A stretch of DNA of 64,000 nt from Anarhynchus alexandrinus (taxonomy: Eukaryota; Chordata; Aves; Charadriiformes; Charadriidae): positions 310,001 through 374,000 of the forward strand of contig VUYV01000514.1 in NCBI GenBank assembly GCA_008711295.1, written 5' to 3'. The position numbers and the translations under genes were made by a program. The notes under the pieces were generated by a model. That model worked only from the letters and a program-made list of their open reading frames with translations. It did no database searches and was not told the origin of the DNA. Below are positions 22,901-34,927 of the stretch, piece by piece; the first letter of the stretch is position 1, and each line of letters starts with the position of its first letter.

Positions 22901-23999
22901 GTGGTTGAAAAAGGATCCCCAGCGTGGCTTCTGCACCTTGTGGTTGACTAGTCTAAGCTGGCTTCTGTCAGCCAATGGGTTTAAGAACTCCTGCCTACTC
23001 TGATCTACCAACCGGACCTGCATGGCCCTGGAGAGTGCCCTGCCCCACCTCCTGCCTCCACACACACCATCAGGTCCTTAGGTCTGTGCAGGAGCTGCCC
23101 GGGTAGTAACATCAGTTTAGCCCAGCTGAGATCTGCAGGCTGCTGTTAACGTGACACGGGTATGAAAAGCAAATGTGAGACTGCATTAAACTACTTTGCA
23201 CGCTCTGCAGCTGTTAAACATGCCCCAGAAACCCAGGACTTGCCCACCAGTAGCTGACATGTTGCCATACCAATAAGGAGGCAGGGGTTAAATAGCACAG
23301 AGGAGCTGGATGTTCCTGCTCCTGAAGACACTGAGCTGAGGTCTTGCCACTGGCCATGTGTGCATGGTGTCATGCCATCCCTTGCTGTGCCAAGAGCACA
23401 CAGGAGCTTTGACTTGACATTTTCTTTAAAAAGAAACAGAAGTAACAAGCATTTTACTTTACTGAATGACCTCCATGTGGTAGCTGGGGTCTTAGCTGGA
23501 TTCTAGGAGCCCCTCCCCCAAAATACATATGCAGCTGAGGGCCTAATAGTCATGTATGCGTATAGACACATTGTCAGACATACATACATTTGCCCATATG
23601 TGGATGGCCTGCTAAGTCTGTACAACAGATACCTGGGAACCAAACGGTTTATGCCAGAAACATGTTCACTGAACATGACTTCAGCTTCTCTGCAGGGTAG
23701 ACAACACAACCTTCCAGACCAGGACCTCTCTGGGGCACTACACCTTTACTTTAGCATCCTAGATAGGTAGGGGTTTGCAACATTTCATAACACAAGCACA
23801 AGAAGTAGCATCTTCTTTCAAGATAATATTTAGTTTCCTATCATATTTTGCATGAACAATTGGAAAAATTTGGAAGAAAGGCTGTTTCAGACTGATTTGT
23901 CAACCACCCAAAGTTCAAAGCGCTAGTTATCTCTTGTATTAAAATGTTCTGTTGTTCCCTAAGGAAGAATTTTTCATTTCTGATAGGGCTCTTGTCAAA
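19967..23999. other. Unassigned non-coding DNA
   Basis: No gene or confidently named repeat was recognised. A small CAAA-rich run sits at 20165-20200. A fragment TTATTGACTTCAGCTGGGTT near 21689 recalls the palindromic sauropsid repeat core but is too short to call. Reading frames on both strands are short and without domains. Confidence 0.45.
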
Positions 24000-24960
24000 T
24001 AAAAATTGCCAGTGAGGGTAAGCCTTTGAAAAATTATGTTTTATTCATTAATTATTTTCTCTCCTAACCTCTCTAAAGAAAATCAAAGGGCAAAAATCTA
24101 TGTTATGAAACTGCAACTTCACTCTCTCTAACAGAAGCAGAAGTGTTATTATACAGCACATTTTCCTTACTACACTACACCAGTCTTTATCTTGGAGGAA
24201 ACTAAGTAACTCATGGAAGATACTGTGTCTCAAAACTGTATTTTTCCAAAAGTATTTTCCTTATTTATCTGATTAAAGGATCATGTGTACGGTAATGCCT
24301 ACCCCACGATTCACATTAAGTTAGTTTTAAAATAATTTGCCATTTACATATGTTTTCACTAGATTGAAAATTAAAAACCCACATTTTATGTAATTCCAGA
24401 AATAAACAATAGAAAGAGTCACATATATCTCCCGGGTTTAGTTCGGCAGGCCTGCCCTGGATCCTTGTGCCTCGGAAAGTGATATGTTTTCAATGGTGAA
24501 GGGTTAAAAGAGGATACCAAACTATCTTCTGGAAATCATTAACTTACAAAGCCCCAAGAAGATAAAAGTTTCCATTTTCTAAAATGTAAATCTAAAACAT
24601 ATTCATTAGTATTGCAAAACAAACATGCAAATCTTCACCACTTGAAAAGCTCAGCTAAATATGTACAAGGGCAATACCCAAAAATACATCTGGTCCTCGG
24701 TTAGAAAACTTGCCTTTTTGGTTTTATCTAAAGAGCTTGTCTGTCTTCCATGGTTGGCTTCTTGGATTATTGCAATTCATAATAAGCCTTTTAGCTAAGG
24801 ATGAAATAAACAAAGATAAAGTCTACGTCCTAGTTTTAAATGGTCCAGATGGGATGATTTTTCCATATGTTTAGCACACCAAATGTTTATTAATCATTAC
24901 TAGCAGAACTCAGAAAATTGCAACAGCTTATTAAAGAGGGCAGGGGATAAAATTTACAGT
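24000..24960. other. AT-rich single-copy-looking block, candidate conserved non-coding element
   Basis: This ~1 kb is AT-rich, has almost no CpG, contains no repeat I recognise, and is dense in homeodomain-like TAAT/ATTA cores and forkhead-like TGTTTAT (for example ATTCATTAATTATTTTC at about 24043 and TGTTTATTAATCATTAC at about 24884). Such composition is common in deeply conserved developmental enhancers, but also in neutral AT-rich DNA. Cross-species conservation cannot be judged from one sequence. No coding frame longer than 61 codons lies in it. Confidence 0.25.
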
Positions 24961-25033
24961 TTGTGTAATTTCTGCCACCTTCTTAATCGTACACTAACGT
25001 GGGGTGTCATTTTGTACTAACTCAGGTTTTCTC

Positions 25034-25082
25034 TGTGTGTGCGTGTGTGTGTGTGTGAGCGAACATGTGCGTGTGTGTGCGC
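25034..25082. repeat. GT/TG microsatellite
   Basis: An interrupted (TG)n tract with GC and AA interruptions. Alternating purine-pyrimidine sequence of this kind may adopt Z-DNA. It is the most regular GT tract in the window. Confidence 0.9.
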
Positions 25083-27229
25083 AGTTGTCGTTACAAGTAA
25101 GGGAATTTCGGTTAACTGATCAAGAGAAGGTTTTGTGCCCTAATTTGGATACAATATCAGTCATGAGGAATGTGTTACATCATAACAATGACAGTGTGGG
25201 TAAAACTGGCAGTACTTGACTCGTTCCTCATCAGAGTGATTTACTTAGTGTCTGGCAATCTGTTTTTCACATGATGTTTGTTTCCCATAAACAGTTTCAA
25301 CATGGGAGAGTATGGTGTCAAGATAACAGTCATATCATCAGTCATTGCAGAACATCTACGTGGGCTGCCAAGAAAATGAGACTCTTTTATCTCTGGCTCC
25401 TCTAAGTGCTTGTGTTTTAGTGATTGTTTCTCATAACGTGCTTGATTGTTTTCTGAAACCTGACCGTCAGCAGCTCCATTATGTTGTCACCTCAACCCAA
25501 GTGAGTTGCAGGCTGTCAAGGAAGCAGGGCTGCCGGCAAGAACGGGGGGGAAGGCTGCGGAGGGAGTGTCTTCCAGAGGCGCTGGGGAAACGGTGCTTAG
25601 AAAGTAGCACAATAGAGAGGCTGGAAGTTAAACCACAGGCAAACATTGAAGAATCTGCGAGAAGTGCATTGCACCATGCTGTTTTTCTGTGACCTTTCAA
25701 ATCAAAAGGTTTTTGGTATTAGTCAGATAGGATGTGAAATTTTCCATCGCATTATGTATTCCTTGCACTTAAAAACATTCTACATTTGTAAGAAGCAGGG
25801 CGAATATAACTTCAAATAGAGAGTAGGCAGCTAACGACTGAATCTCAAGGCATGTTTTGATGGAACATAGCCATGACTTGAACTATAAACAACACAAAAT
25901 AAGAACACATTCCTATTATTTTAATGACATAACTCACCATTTTATTGGAGACAATTTATAGGAGCTTTGAAGTACATTTATCTCATCCAAACAGATCTGA
26001 CTTATAGCTAAATATAGAGGATGCAATGTTTATTTCTGATTCTCAAGAAAGGTATTCTGAGTCCTGCATGTGGCTGAAAAAATAATCCCTTGAAAACAGA
26101 GAGATGTCAGTAGTCTCAACACCTGATGAACACACATTTGTTCAAGACAGTTAGCCTGCCCGAGTCTCTGCTTCCAATGGAACAAAGGGAACTGGTGACT
26201 GAAAATGGGACTTCGGTGCTTCTGAAAACATAAGCCCTTGTGGACAACACAGCCACAGTGGCTCGAGGCAGGAGACACACTGAGTCACCTCACATCCCTT
26301 CCAACCCTTTTTCCTTAAGATGCTGTGAGTTCCTCTGGACCTCTCTGGAGCAGCAACGGAGCTTGGCCGGCATGTCATTTATAAGAAAGAGTAAGCCTTT
26401 AAAGCATCCAGTCATGTCCTGGCACCTGCAGGAGAGCTGGCTGGATAAGAACCTCTGAGTGGATCTTAATCTTGGCAAAAGAAAAAATAAAACTTTGGAC
26501 AAAATCAGTGCAACTCCGGTACGAAATCTCGACCCCATATGCCAGATGAAACGGAAAGTTCTCAGGACGGCCTATTCAGAAGTGTCTGCTCAGGCTCGAG
26601 GAAAGCAGCAGCTGCAGTTGTCCAAAAGAGAAGCTTTTGGCTTGGCTTCTGATTCGTTTCTATAGCCTCTACTTCTGGGGCTTAGAAATATCTTGGCATC
26701 TTCTGGCTCCTCAATGTCCAAGAAGAACAAGACCTAATTTCCTATCCCAAAACATAGAATTGCTGATGCAAAAGTCAAGAAAAAATTACTATCATCTCTG
26801 GCACTGAAGCCAGGGATGAAATTCCTGTCAGCAAACAAAAGTGTGGCCTGGATCAAGGTTTCCTCCAAGCTACTATGTAACTATTATGTATAAATTATTA
26901 CACATAAAAACTACAGTCAGCTTGCAAAGCCCAGTGCTCTTTGACCCGCAGAGCCAATCCATACAGGCCCTGAACAGCGTAGCCCTTTGGTGGGTTGTCC
27001 CAAGCTGAGATGCTGTAACCAAAGGCAGTACCACAAGAAGTGCAAGCAGAGAAGCCTGGGAGCTCCTACACAGGCCTGGCCACTTCAGCTGGCAATGCCT
27101 GGTGGCAGTGCATTGTCACCCTGTGCACAGACTTGCCACCATGGCAAGCATTCAACAGACCTTTGCTAGTCATTTCCCAGTTTATATCTCCCGAGGCAGA
27201 GCTGGGCTGGGATGCAAGGGCAGCACGCT
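25083..27229. other. Unassigned non-coding DNA
   Basis: No gene or named repeat was recognised. The first 300 bp continue the AT-rich, non-repetitive character of the block upstream of the GT tract. The plus frame 25345-25692 (115 codons) has no recognisable domain. A slightly GC-richer part lies at about 25500-25640. Confidence 0.45.
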
Positions 27230-27490
27230 TTGCTACTCCCCCAAACCTTCTCCTCTGCATTCAGATCACTTCTCACCCTACAATGTCCTCGCCCCACGCT
27301 GTCCTTGCCCCACCTTCCCTCTCACTCATTTCAGGAGTTGTCCCACCTCCACTCGCATTCCAGTTGCCCCTCCCGCCCTCACTCCCAAAAGCTTTGGATC
27401 TCCACCTTCCTTTCTCCACCCCATCACTTTCCAATCCACCTCTTGCACCGGCCCCTTCATCTAGTGTCCCCATTCCTGTCCAAGAGGCTC
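27230..27490. repeat. Pyrimidine-rich (C/T) low-complexity tract
   Basis: The plus strand is dominated by C and T, with many CCCCACC, CTTCC and CCTCC words and very few runs of purines. This bias keeps all three plus frames and one minus frame open (27040-27513, 27102-27464, 27212-27625 plus; 27273-27503 minus), which explains the cluster of frames without any gene. The proline- and serine-rich translations are compositional. Confidence 0.65.
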
Positions 27491-29326
27491 GGCATTGCTC
27501 CACATGGTGTTAGGGGCAGACTGTCTTCAATCCTTCCCTTCCATATTGCCTCAGTGCCAGCAGTGGGAAGAGTGAGAACGCAGGAGAGACCATCTCCATG
27601 TTTTAAGCTCCAAATATCACAGTAGCCCCTGGAGATAAGAGAAGTAATTGCTTGGAAAGTCCTACTCCATCCAGGAATGGAATATGCCCAATACTTAATT
27701 TACATAGTGAAACAATCCTAGTTTGAAATTTCATTATAATCTACAAGGCCAAGTGCAACAACATTTGCAAAGAAGCCAAGTTTCAAGTGAAACTGGACCA
27801 ACTTACCATCTGGGGTGGAAAACTTCGTTCTTTCTGCTGAGTTTTGCTCTGCCTCATGGGATTCATTTGAAGCCAAAACAGAAGGTAAACTCATATGATA
27901 GGGACCCTCATCAGTTGAAACATAAGAAAGTTTTGCATGATCTTATACAGATTATCTATAGTGCAGTGTGTCTCTTGGTTTCCAGAAAGTTTTTGCAGGT
28001 GAAGACAGAATAGGCAAAAGCAGAAGAATGTATTAATTCTTATGTATGTTATGAGGGACCCAAACATAGGATGAAGCAAACTGGCCACTGAATAACATAT
28101 GTGCGCACAATTTTCATTAATAAAAGCAAAATGTTACAAAGGAACAGAATACCCAATCATTTGGGGATTTTGTCATTCCTTCCTGTGATTCTCTATAACA
28201 GCATGTTACAATTATTTGTCAAGACCTCCTAATTTTTCCCAGAGACAAAACCTCTGAGCCTCAGGCAAGTCTTGGCATTGCAGGCAGCACAGAGATCCAC
28301 CAAGCCTTTGGACGTGGTTACCTCCTTATAATTTCACCTGGATGCTGACGGAGAACCCACTGCTGCTCTGCAGTCAGCCGTGAAAAACAAGAATGTCAGA
28401 GGAGCTGCAGAGCCACCTTCTCCTCCACGCACTGATCCTAAACTGAAATAGCTGTTTCCAGTGAAAGATGAAGAATTATCTCCAGCTGTTTCTGATGAAC
28501 ATCTATCTCAAAGTAGTGATTTCGTAAGGCCCATTTCCAGTTTCTGTTACGTAGTGTTACTAGTACTGTCAGCCCAAGTGCTTAAAAATCTTCATTGAGG
28601 GCTCCCCAAAATCACAATATGAAAAGCCCTGCGTTTTTAATTCCTTTTATGTGCCTGTTGATTTATGGCACTGCAAGTGTGGTACTTTCTGTTCACATTC
28701 CCAAGCCTTTCCCCACACGCAGGGGCTGGGATGTGCCCTGTACCACAAGACTCCAGAAGAGCAGAGGCCCAGATGCTGGGGCTGTAGCGTAGGACTTGAC
28801 ACAATGAGTCTCATCTCTGCTGTCCCTCAGCTCCTGATATAAGTCAGGCACTTATTTCCACTGATGTGATACCCCCTTGTACTGGATGTGAGTAATTTAA
28901 TTGCCAATAGAACTTCCAGGATATCAAAAATCTTGTATTTGCTCAGAAGACCTTCTGTGTGTTTGTGTCTCTTTTTCCTAACCCCAAGTAGGATCCTAAC
29001 ATTGTCATCACTGGGGCTATGTCCCTTCTGATGACCACTTTAATAGCAATGCTCTGTCCATGTATCTGAGCTTGATATAGCATGCTGAAGTTTTTGGCAC
29101 TACACCAAAACAAAGTAGAAGGAGGAAAAGAAGAGGGGTGGTGTCGTCTTTTTTTTTTTTTTCAGCAGCTGTCTCATTCACTTACCTGGGTTCATGTCCA
29201 GCCCTCTAGCCAAAAATCTTCAAACTTACACCATATCCCCTCCTAGCAGACGCGCCCCACCCAGCAGACTAAGGGCTGGTTGGCATAGGGAATCTTCCAA
29301 CTCCACTGCTGACATTGCTGTGTTTC
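27491..29326. other. Unassigned non-coding DNA
   Basis: No gene or named repeat was recognised. A T14 run is present at 29149-29162. A sequence matching the splice-donor consensus on the minus strand (29180-29188) has no supporting exon. Confidence 0.45.
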
Positions 29327-29405
29327 GGAAACTGGTGTTTGAGTCTAGTGGTTAAGGCATTCCCTTGGGCTCAGAGAGACACCGATGTTATCCCCTGGCC
29401 CAAGA
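29327..29405 (+). repeat. Possible fragment of an ancient sauropsid interspersed repeat
   Basis: The text GTCTAGTGGTTAAGGCATTC followed by CTTGGGCTCAGAGAGAC and TTATCCCCTGGCC resembles a repeat I recall from turtle genomes with the phrase AGTGGTTAGAGCACTC...CTGGG...GGGAGACCCAGGTTC. The match covers under 80 bp and includes several differences, so this is tentative. No tRNA fold is claimed. Confidence 0.35.
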
Positions 29406-32400
29406 TACTTTTATGCAGATGACACAAGAAACACCAAATGTGCCTTTTCATTCTGTATTTCAAGTGCTTCAAAGAACAAACATGCTCAGATTGAGTCCCG
29501 GACTGCGCAGAGGAACGAAACCAGCTCAGGTTGAGTTGACTTGAGCCGTGCTATTTTACATGCGTTGAAGTGTTACTTTTTAATCAAGAGCTAGGACTTA
29601 TTCCCACACTGGGAGTGATTTCACATAGCCAAACCATACTCCTTCTGCCTCAGACTCACAACATACAAAAAATGTATCGCTGAAACAGAAGAATGACTAA
29701 TACGGGGATGTAAGTAATTTGTGTGCAAATAGCATGCAAAGAGCAGGACTGAGACTGCGTCTGAAGCCAAGTGTTCCATAAGTCAAGTCATACAGAGTGG
29801 GAAGTGATAAAGGGTGTGACCCATGAGAGAAAAGTCTAAACTAATTAGGAGGATCTCCTGCTGAATGATATATTGGAGACTTGACATTTAAAAAAGGGGA
29901 ATGATCTCTTTCAGGCATCACTACCGTGTAAAGGGTGCTCACAGCCTGTTTGCTCCAAATGCACTTTTTGAAATACCCACACCAGATCGATCCCTGCTTT
30001 GATCATTTTAACAGAAACACTCTTTTGCTTTATATCAAATTTGGAAATTGACAGTCTTGGCCTTCATATCCTGGTATGAGTCTCCTGACACCAGACATCA
30101 TCATGGCAACACCCCTGTCTTAATGCTCCCGGGGCTGTGACTAATGAAACAGAGGAGAGTAATAGATTTTTAGGCCAAATAAATTATTAAGATTACCTAC
30201 CCTGACCTCCTCTGTGCTGCATGCCACAGAGTCCCAAGCAGAGACTGAGTCCAGCACAAGAAGGTCTCTTTAGAAAGGAAACGTGAGAAGTGAGCCTCCG
30301 TCAGAGAGCTGCTCCAGCAGCTGGCCACGGAGGCACTGGCAACGCTCCCTTCCCTCCAGCGGCCGCAGTGTTTGGTGGGCAGGAGGAGGGAGCGGCTGCA
30401 CGGAGCAACAGCGTAAATGGATGACACACACACACACGTTTGCGCATATCAGGTTGGTTTGGATACCATTGTTATCAGACAACAAAGTCTTCAGAGAACG
30501 GTCAGATATTGTGGCTCTGCGGGACAGATGTCTCCCAAATTGCACATCCACGTCAGAAGTGCACCTCGGGTAATTGGAAGTCTGTGATCCTTGAAAACGA
30601 CAAATGGTGTTCAAAGTCCAGAGCTGCTCTGTGCCAGCAATGGGAGCTGACAAAAAAAAACCTGGAGTCAGTACCCCTACAGAGGGGAAACAAAAGAGAC
30701 TCTTCCTTACTTACATTAATCCAGGCCGCAAGATGACACTTTCATTTGCCAATCTTCAGAAAGATTTCTATGAGATCAGCCTTAAAAAGAGAACTCATCT
30801 ATGCCCGTGTGGCTCTCAGGACAATGCTTACTTGTATCCCAAAAACATCGCACTGCTTTTCTCACTGCTAATATTTTTCTAGAAGCACCTGAATTCATGT
30901 ATGAAAAATGATATGGAAGTATGAAACCTTATTTTCAGATGCGTAGTGTTTGCAGTGATATCTGCTCTGTTTGCTGAGTGCCGACTGAGCAGCTCTCGGC
31001 ACTGATAGGAGGTTGGATCTTTAAAGGCAGATGAAGATCTACTTCTGACAGTGGCTTCAGACACTGCGCATTGTGCTGAGCAGAATACAGATCAGGATGC
31101 TATAGGTGGACTAGACTGTGGTCTTTCCCAAAGAGACCTGATCTGGATTTCAGGAAACCATCACTACCATTTTCTTTAAAAAAATAAAAAAGTAAATACA
31201 AAAGACTGTTTAAAACCCCAGTCATTACCAGAATAGAAGCATAATCTTTAAAATTACAAATATGTACATAATTGCACAGACCTGATTATAGCTTTCTGTG
31301 TTTGCCTGGCTACAGATCTGACAACTTTGGGAGACCTTGGGCACTCAGATTGCTTTTTTTTAATCAGATCACTGAGTTAAGTGTCTACATATAAACTCCT
31401 TGGAGCCTAAGTTTAGTGACCTATTTTTGAAAATCCTGGTCTATTTGCACCCAAGCAAAACTACCATCAGTATGACACAAAAGGCTGTTATAGCTGGCCC
31501 GAAGACAGAGAAAAAACTGAATTCTCATCATAGCTACCCAGTGACAATTCACCCCCAAGCTGAGCAGCCTGTAGAAGATGCCACTCTGAATTCAGAGATG
31601 CAGACATTTCCCCCATTTTGTTACTAATCAGCTATTGCTATGTTACGTTGGGCGACTGCTACGTGTCTCTCCTCCTTGGTGTGGCACCCACCATCTCTCT
31701 TTACCTTCAGCTATCCCCAGCCTCAGAGCATCCTAAGGCGAGGCAGGATCCCTACCTGCTGTCTTTGGATAAAAGCTCCTCCCCAGCGGTGAAGAGGACC
31801 TCAAGGCCTTTCATAGTCCTGGGCAGCTCATTACACAAGTTTCCCTCTGCCCTCTCCAGGCTTCTCTGCCCTGCCTTTGCCAGCAGGGACTTGACGGCAG
31901 ATCTGGAGGGCTGCTGCAAAGCCGGCAGAGCCAGTGTCCACAGCCTCCTCAACCATGCAAGGTCCAGGGGTCCACGAGCTATTCCTGCTTAATCCTCACT
32001 GAAGGGGGAAGAACAATTTTAGTGCATAGTAAAGCATTTGTTTAATTCCTCTTAGGTGCATGGTGCATTTTAATGAATAAAATATTGGATTACCTCATAT
32101 AAACAAAGTTTAACACGATCATGAATCGAGGCCTGAGAGTGCTCTCTGCAAGCTCTGAAATTGCCTTTGGGAAACTGGCAATGTTTGGCATTTCCTGACT
32201 GTATATATTTTATGGAGTATATTATTCACAAACATAAAATGTGCATTAAATAAATGTAAAACTGTGTCCAAAGCAGTGGGGTCATTAAAGATCCCATGGC
32301 ACTTTATACTTATTGTGGGTGTTAGCCCTGGTCTCCTGGCCAAAATCAATTTGGCAATTACAGGCTGTTTGCCTAAATTCCCAAGCAGTTTCAGTCAGAT

Positions 32401-33054
32401 GCCATATTCCTCGCTTCCTCCTGAGACTATTGAGTAGGAGCATTGTGTGCTGCTCAACAGTTTCTGTGTTTCATCTTTTAAATGGCCGTAGTGGCCATGT
32501 CAGAAATGGGAAAAGCTAGAAAAGGTAAGCGGACACTCAGAAGGTTTTATTTGTCTTGGGAAGATCTTTGTTGGGTGTTCTTTGTTGTTTTGTTTTGGTT
32601 TTCTGTAATTATTATTTAATTAGTTTAAAAGTAAAACCAAAGAATGAAGACATCCCCAAAATAAGGATCCAGCTAATCTGCAGCCACATTGGAAAAATAT
32701 GGTTACAAAATGTTCTTCAGCCCTGACCCAGTTACAACCTGAATTTAATTTGCTGCCTACATTGCCCATGGCTGTAATGCCTCTCAGGAGCATGTTATTC
32801 ACTTGATAGGGTCCAATCCAACACCCATTCCTTTCCGGGAGAGTCACACTGCTGCTGCTAATAAGGATGGCATAATTCTCTCCTCGTCTTTATGGCTGCT
32901 ATCGTGTGCCAGAGTTTACATGTTCCCTTCAGGCACATGCTTTTAAAGAAAGAGTTTATTGTGCATTTTGGTGGAATCTGGAGCTGAAGCACAGAAGCCA
33001 TATGTCAGGGGCTAGCTGTTTTTATATGGAGGTTTGCCATAGTTACAGCTGTAG
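29406..33054. other. Unassigned non-coding DNA
   Basis: No gene or confidently named repeat was recognised. A (CA)7 microsatellite lies at 30424-30437. The region 30270-30650 has overlapping open frames on both strands with unrelated translations. The segment 32020-32320 is AT-rich and non-repetitive in appearance. Confidence 0.45.
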
Positions 33055-33130
33055 GTAATTATTACAAATAATAATGACTAACATTTATGTAACAGCTTTC
33101 TCCAAGCATCTCAAATCACTCAGTAAGCCT
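33055..33130 (+). repeat. Possible ancient sauropsid repeat fragment
   Basis: The run ATTACAAATAATAATGAC, then TAACATTTATGTAACAGC, then CAAGCATCTCAAATCACT resembles an old element of turtle and crocodilian genomes that reads about AATAATAATA...ACATTTATATAGCGCC...AAGGATCTCAAAGCGCTTTA. It directly precedes the palindromic element at 33152, so the two may be parts of one composite relic. Confidence 0.4.
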
Positions 33131-33151
33131 TATATATTGATTACAAATCCT

Positions 33152-33242
33152 GAGCCAAATTCTGCTTTCATTCATACACGCACGACGCTGATGGAAACCT
33201 CCACTGGGGTTTACATACGTAGCTGAGGGCAGAAGTTGGTCC
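33152..33242. repeat. Short palindromic MITE-like element
   Basis: The left edge CCAAATTCTGCT (33155) and the reverse complement of the right edge (CCAACTTCTGCC, from 33228-33241) form an imperfect terminal inverted repeat. Between them CACTGGGGTTTACA and GATGGAAACCTCCACTGG correspond to the palindromic core of the sauropsid repeat with phrases CCAAATTCTGCTCTCAGTTACAC and CCATTGACTTCAATGG. The copy is about 91 bp, diverged, and non-coding. The class (DNA transposon derivative) is inferred from the inverted repeats. Confidence 0.55.
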
Positions 33243-33249
33243 TGTGCAT

Positions 33250-33265
33250 ACATGTATATACATGT
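33250..33265. repeat. Perfect 16-bp palindrome
   Basis: ACATGTATATACATGT is its own reverse complement. It lies eight bases right of the MITE-like element and begins an alternating ATACATACACACAC stretch running to about 33290. It may be only a by-product of that low-complexity sequence. Confidence 0.85.
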
Positions 33266-33290
33266 GCAACATACATACACACACTCAGGT

Positions 33291-34854
33291 AGGTGTACAG
33301 AGATTGATTCACTTATTGGTTGAAAACTGGAGCCATGATACATTTTGAGCAACATTCAGCAAAAGCAAGTTGGGATTAATAAACCTTTCCACTGAACAGT
33401 TTTGTCTGGAAAATAGGGCTTTGTTTTAATAAAAAAATTTCACTTGGACAAATTAGCCAATCTCCAAAGAAATCAGAAAGAAAGAAGTCAGTCTCTCCTC
33501 TTGTTTTTTTCTGAAAAACTAAACATCTTCAGCATATCAAAACAAAATATTTCCATATTACCAAAACAAAATACATTTCCCATAATGAAAATAAAATAAC
33601 GTTACGTTTCCACATTTCCTAATTATTCTTCCCCCCCCCTCCCCCTTAATGAATGGTCTGTGAGAAAATGGAGAACTAACTTTCTCATTGACAACAAAAA
33701 CAAATCTGGAAGAGTCAAATTTCCCGTGAAAAGAAATTCTGTTTTCCAACCAGATCTATTCAGTAAAGAGATCAGGACAAAGATAATGAGCCTGAAGCCT
33801 TTGTTCTCTGCTGTTTACATAACCCAGGAGAAATGGACAGAGGAGACTTTGCATCATCTTTGAACTTCCCACCTCCTTTAAGCTTGGTTTAGCGAAAGTT
33901 TGCACCTGCGGGTTGTTCTAATACCTGCATGTAGAGAGGAAAGCCAACTGTTTTTAAATTAAGCTCCTATACAGGAGAATTTTGGATGAGCAGAGAATAA
34001 TCACCATAATTATGAGTTAATCAAGAAGCAATCCAGCTCCTGAGAAAAGTCCAGCAGTGAAAATTTTCTCTAGCATTACAAGAGGCTCCAGTTCCAGGCT
34101 AAATCAAGGAGAGGAGAGTCAGGACCTGAATATATGACACCATTTCCTGCTGCACATGTTTTTGGAGACTTCCCATACATGTATTGAGCAGGCCCAAGTC
34201 TGCTTATCCAATGGAAAGAAAAAGATGAGTGCTTGGGGCGATGTGGCAGCAGACAAGCGTAACAAATCTCAAGGTTCTGGACAGCTTCAGAAACCAAAAC
34301 CAAACAACACAAATCGGGGAGGCAAAAAGTGCAAAGTATTTACTCTGATGCAACGATAAGAACATTTGGATTCCAAAACAACAGTCACCTTCTGCAATAC
34401 CTATTAAAATGAACAGCACTAAAGTATTTATTTTAGAAATTAAAAAACACCCTAGTGAATTATTCATCTCTTTCTGTGACTTGAGAGGAGATGGTATGGC
34501 ACAGCACAGCTTGTTATAATACACAGCAGCATTTTGATTTGCAGATTTAAAGAATTTCAGATTGCTTAGAGATACATGAGGCTCCGTGGTGGTATGTAAC
34601 ATAATTTCTCACACAGTCTACCCGTTGGAACAACTCTTGCCTTAGAGGAGGTAAGTGGTAATGTGAAACATGTTGTTTCCTATTGTGAAGTTTTAAAGAA
34701 ATACATTAACCGCAAATACTTAGACCTTCCCTTCATTAATATTCTAGTTAAATATACGCTACTAACGGGCAGCTCTGGGACAGCTCACACAGCCTGGCTG
34801 ATACATAATAAAAACAAGGGCCCTCGCTAGATCATGCATTGAAGTTTTTCAGCA
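33291..34854. other. Unassigned non-coding DNA
   Basis: No gene or named repeat was recognised. A C9 run followed by T and C5 lies at 33631-33645. Most of the stretch is AT-rich and appears single-copy. Confidence 0.45.
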
Positions 34855-34927
34855 GAATAATTCCACTGATTTCAGAAGAATTTCTCCTTATTTACTGAGG
34901 TACATCTGACAAGAGAATCAGGCTCAA
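34855..34927 (+). repeat. Half of a palindromic sauropsid MITE-like element
   Basis: The order AATTCCACTGATTTCAGAAG, TTCTCCTTATTTACTGAGG and GAGAATCAGGCTC matches the right half of the palindromic repeat seen at 33152-33242 (core TCCATTGACTTCAATGG, then ACTCC.GATTTAC..., then AGAGAATCAGGCCC). A matching left half is not obvious. It is non-coding. Confidence 0.5.

Noticed and set aside
25034..25082. GT tract as a CRISPR-like or spaced repeat array
   Set aside because: It is a plain dinucleotide microsatellite with no spacer structure.
27040..27625. Three overlapping plus frames rich in Pro and Ser
   Set aside because: They are explained by the pyrimidine-rich tract, which lacks stop codons.
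29180..29188. Exact minus-strand splice-donor consensus (CAGGTAAGT)
   Set aside because: A nine-base match is expected about once in two windows of this size, and no exon, acceptor or frame accompanies it.
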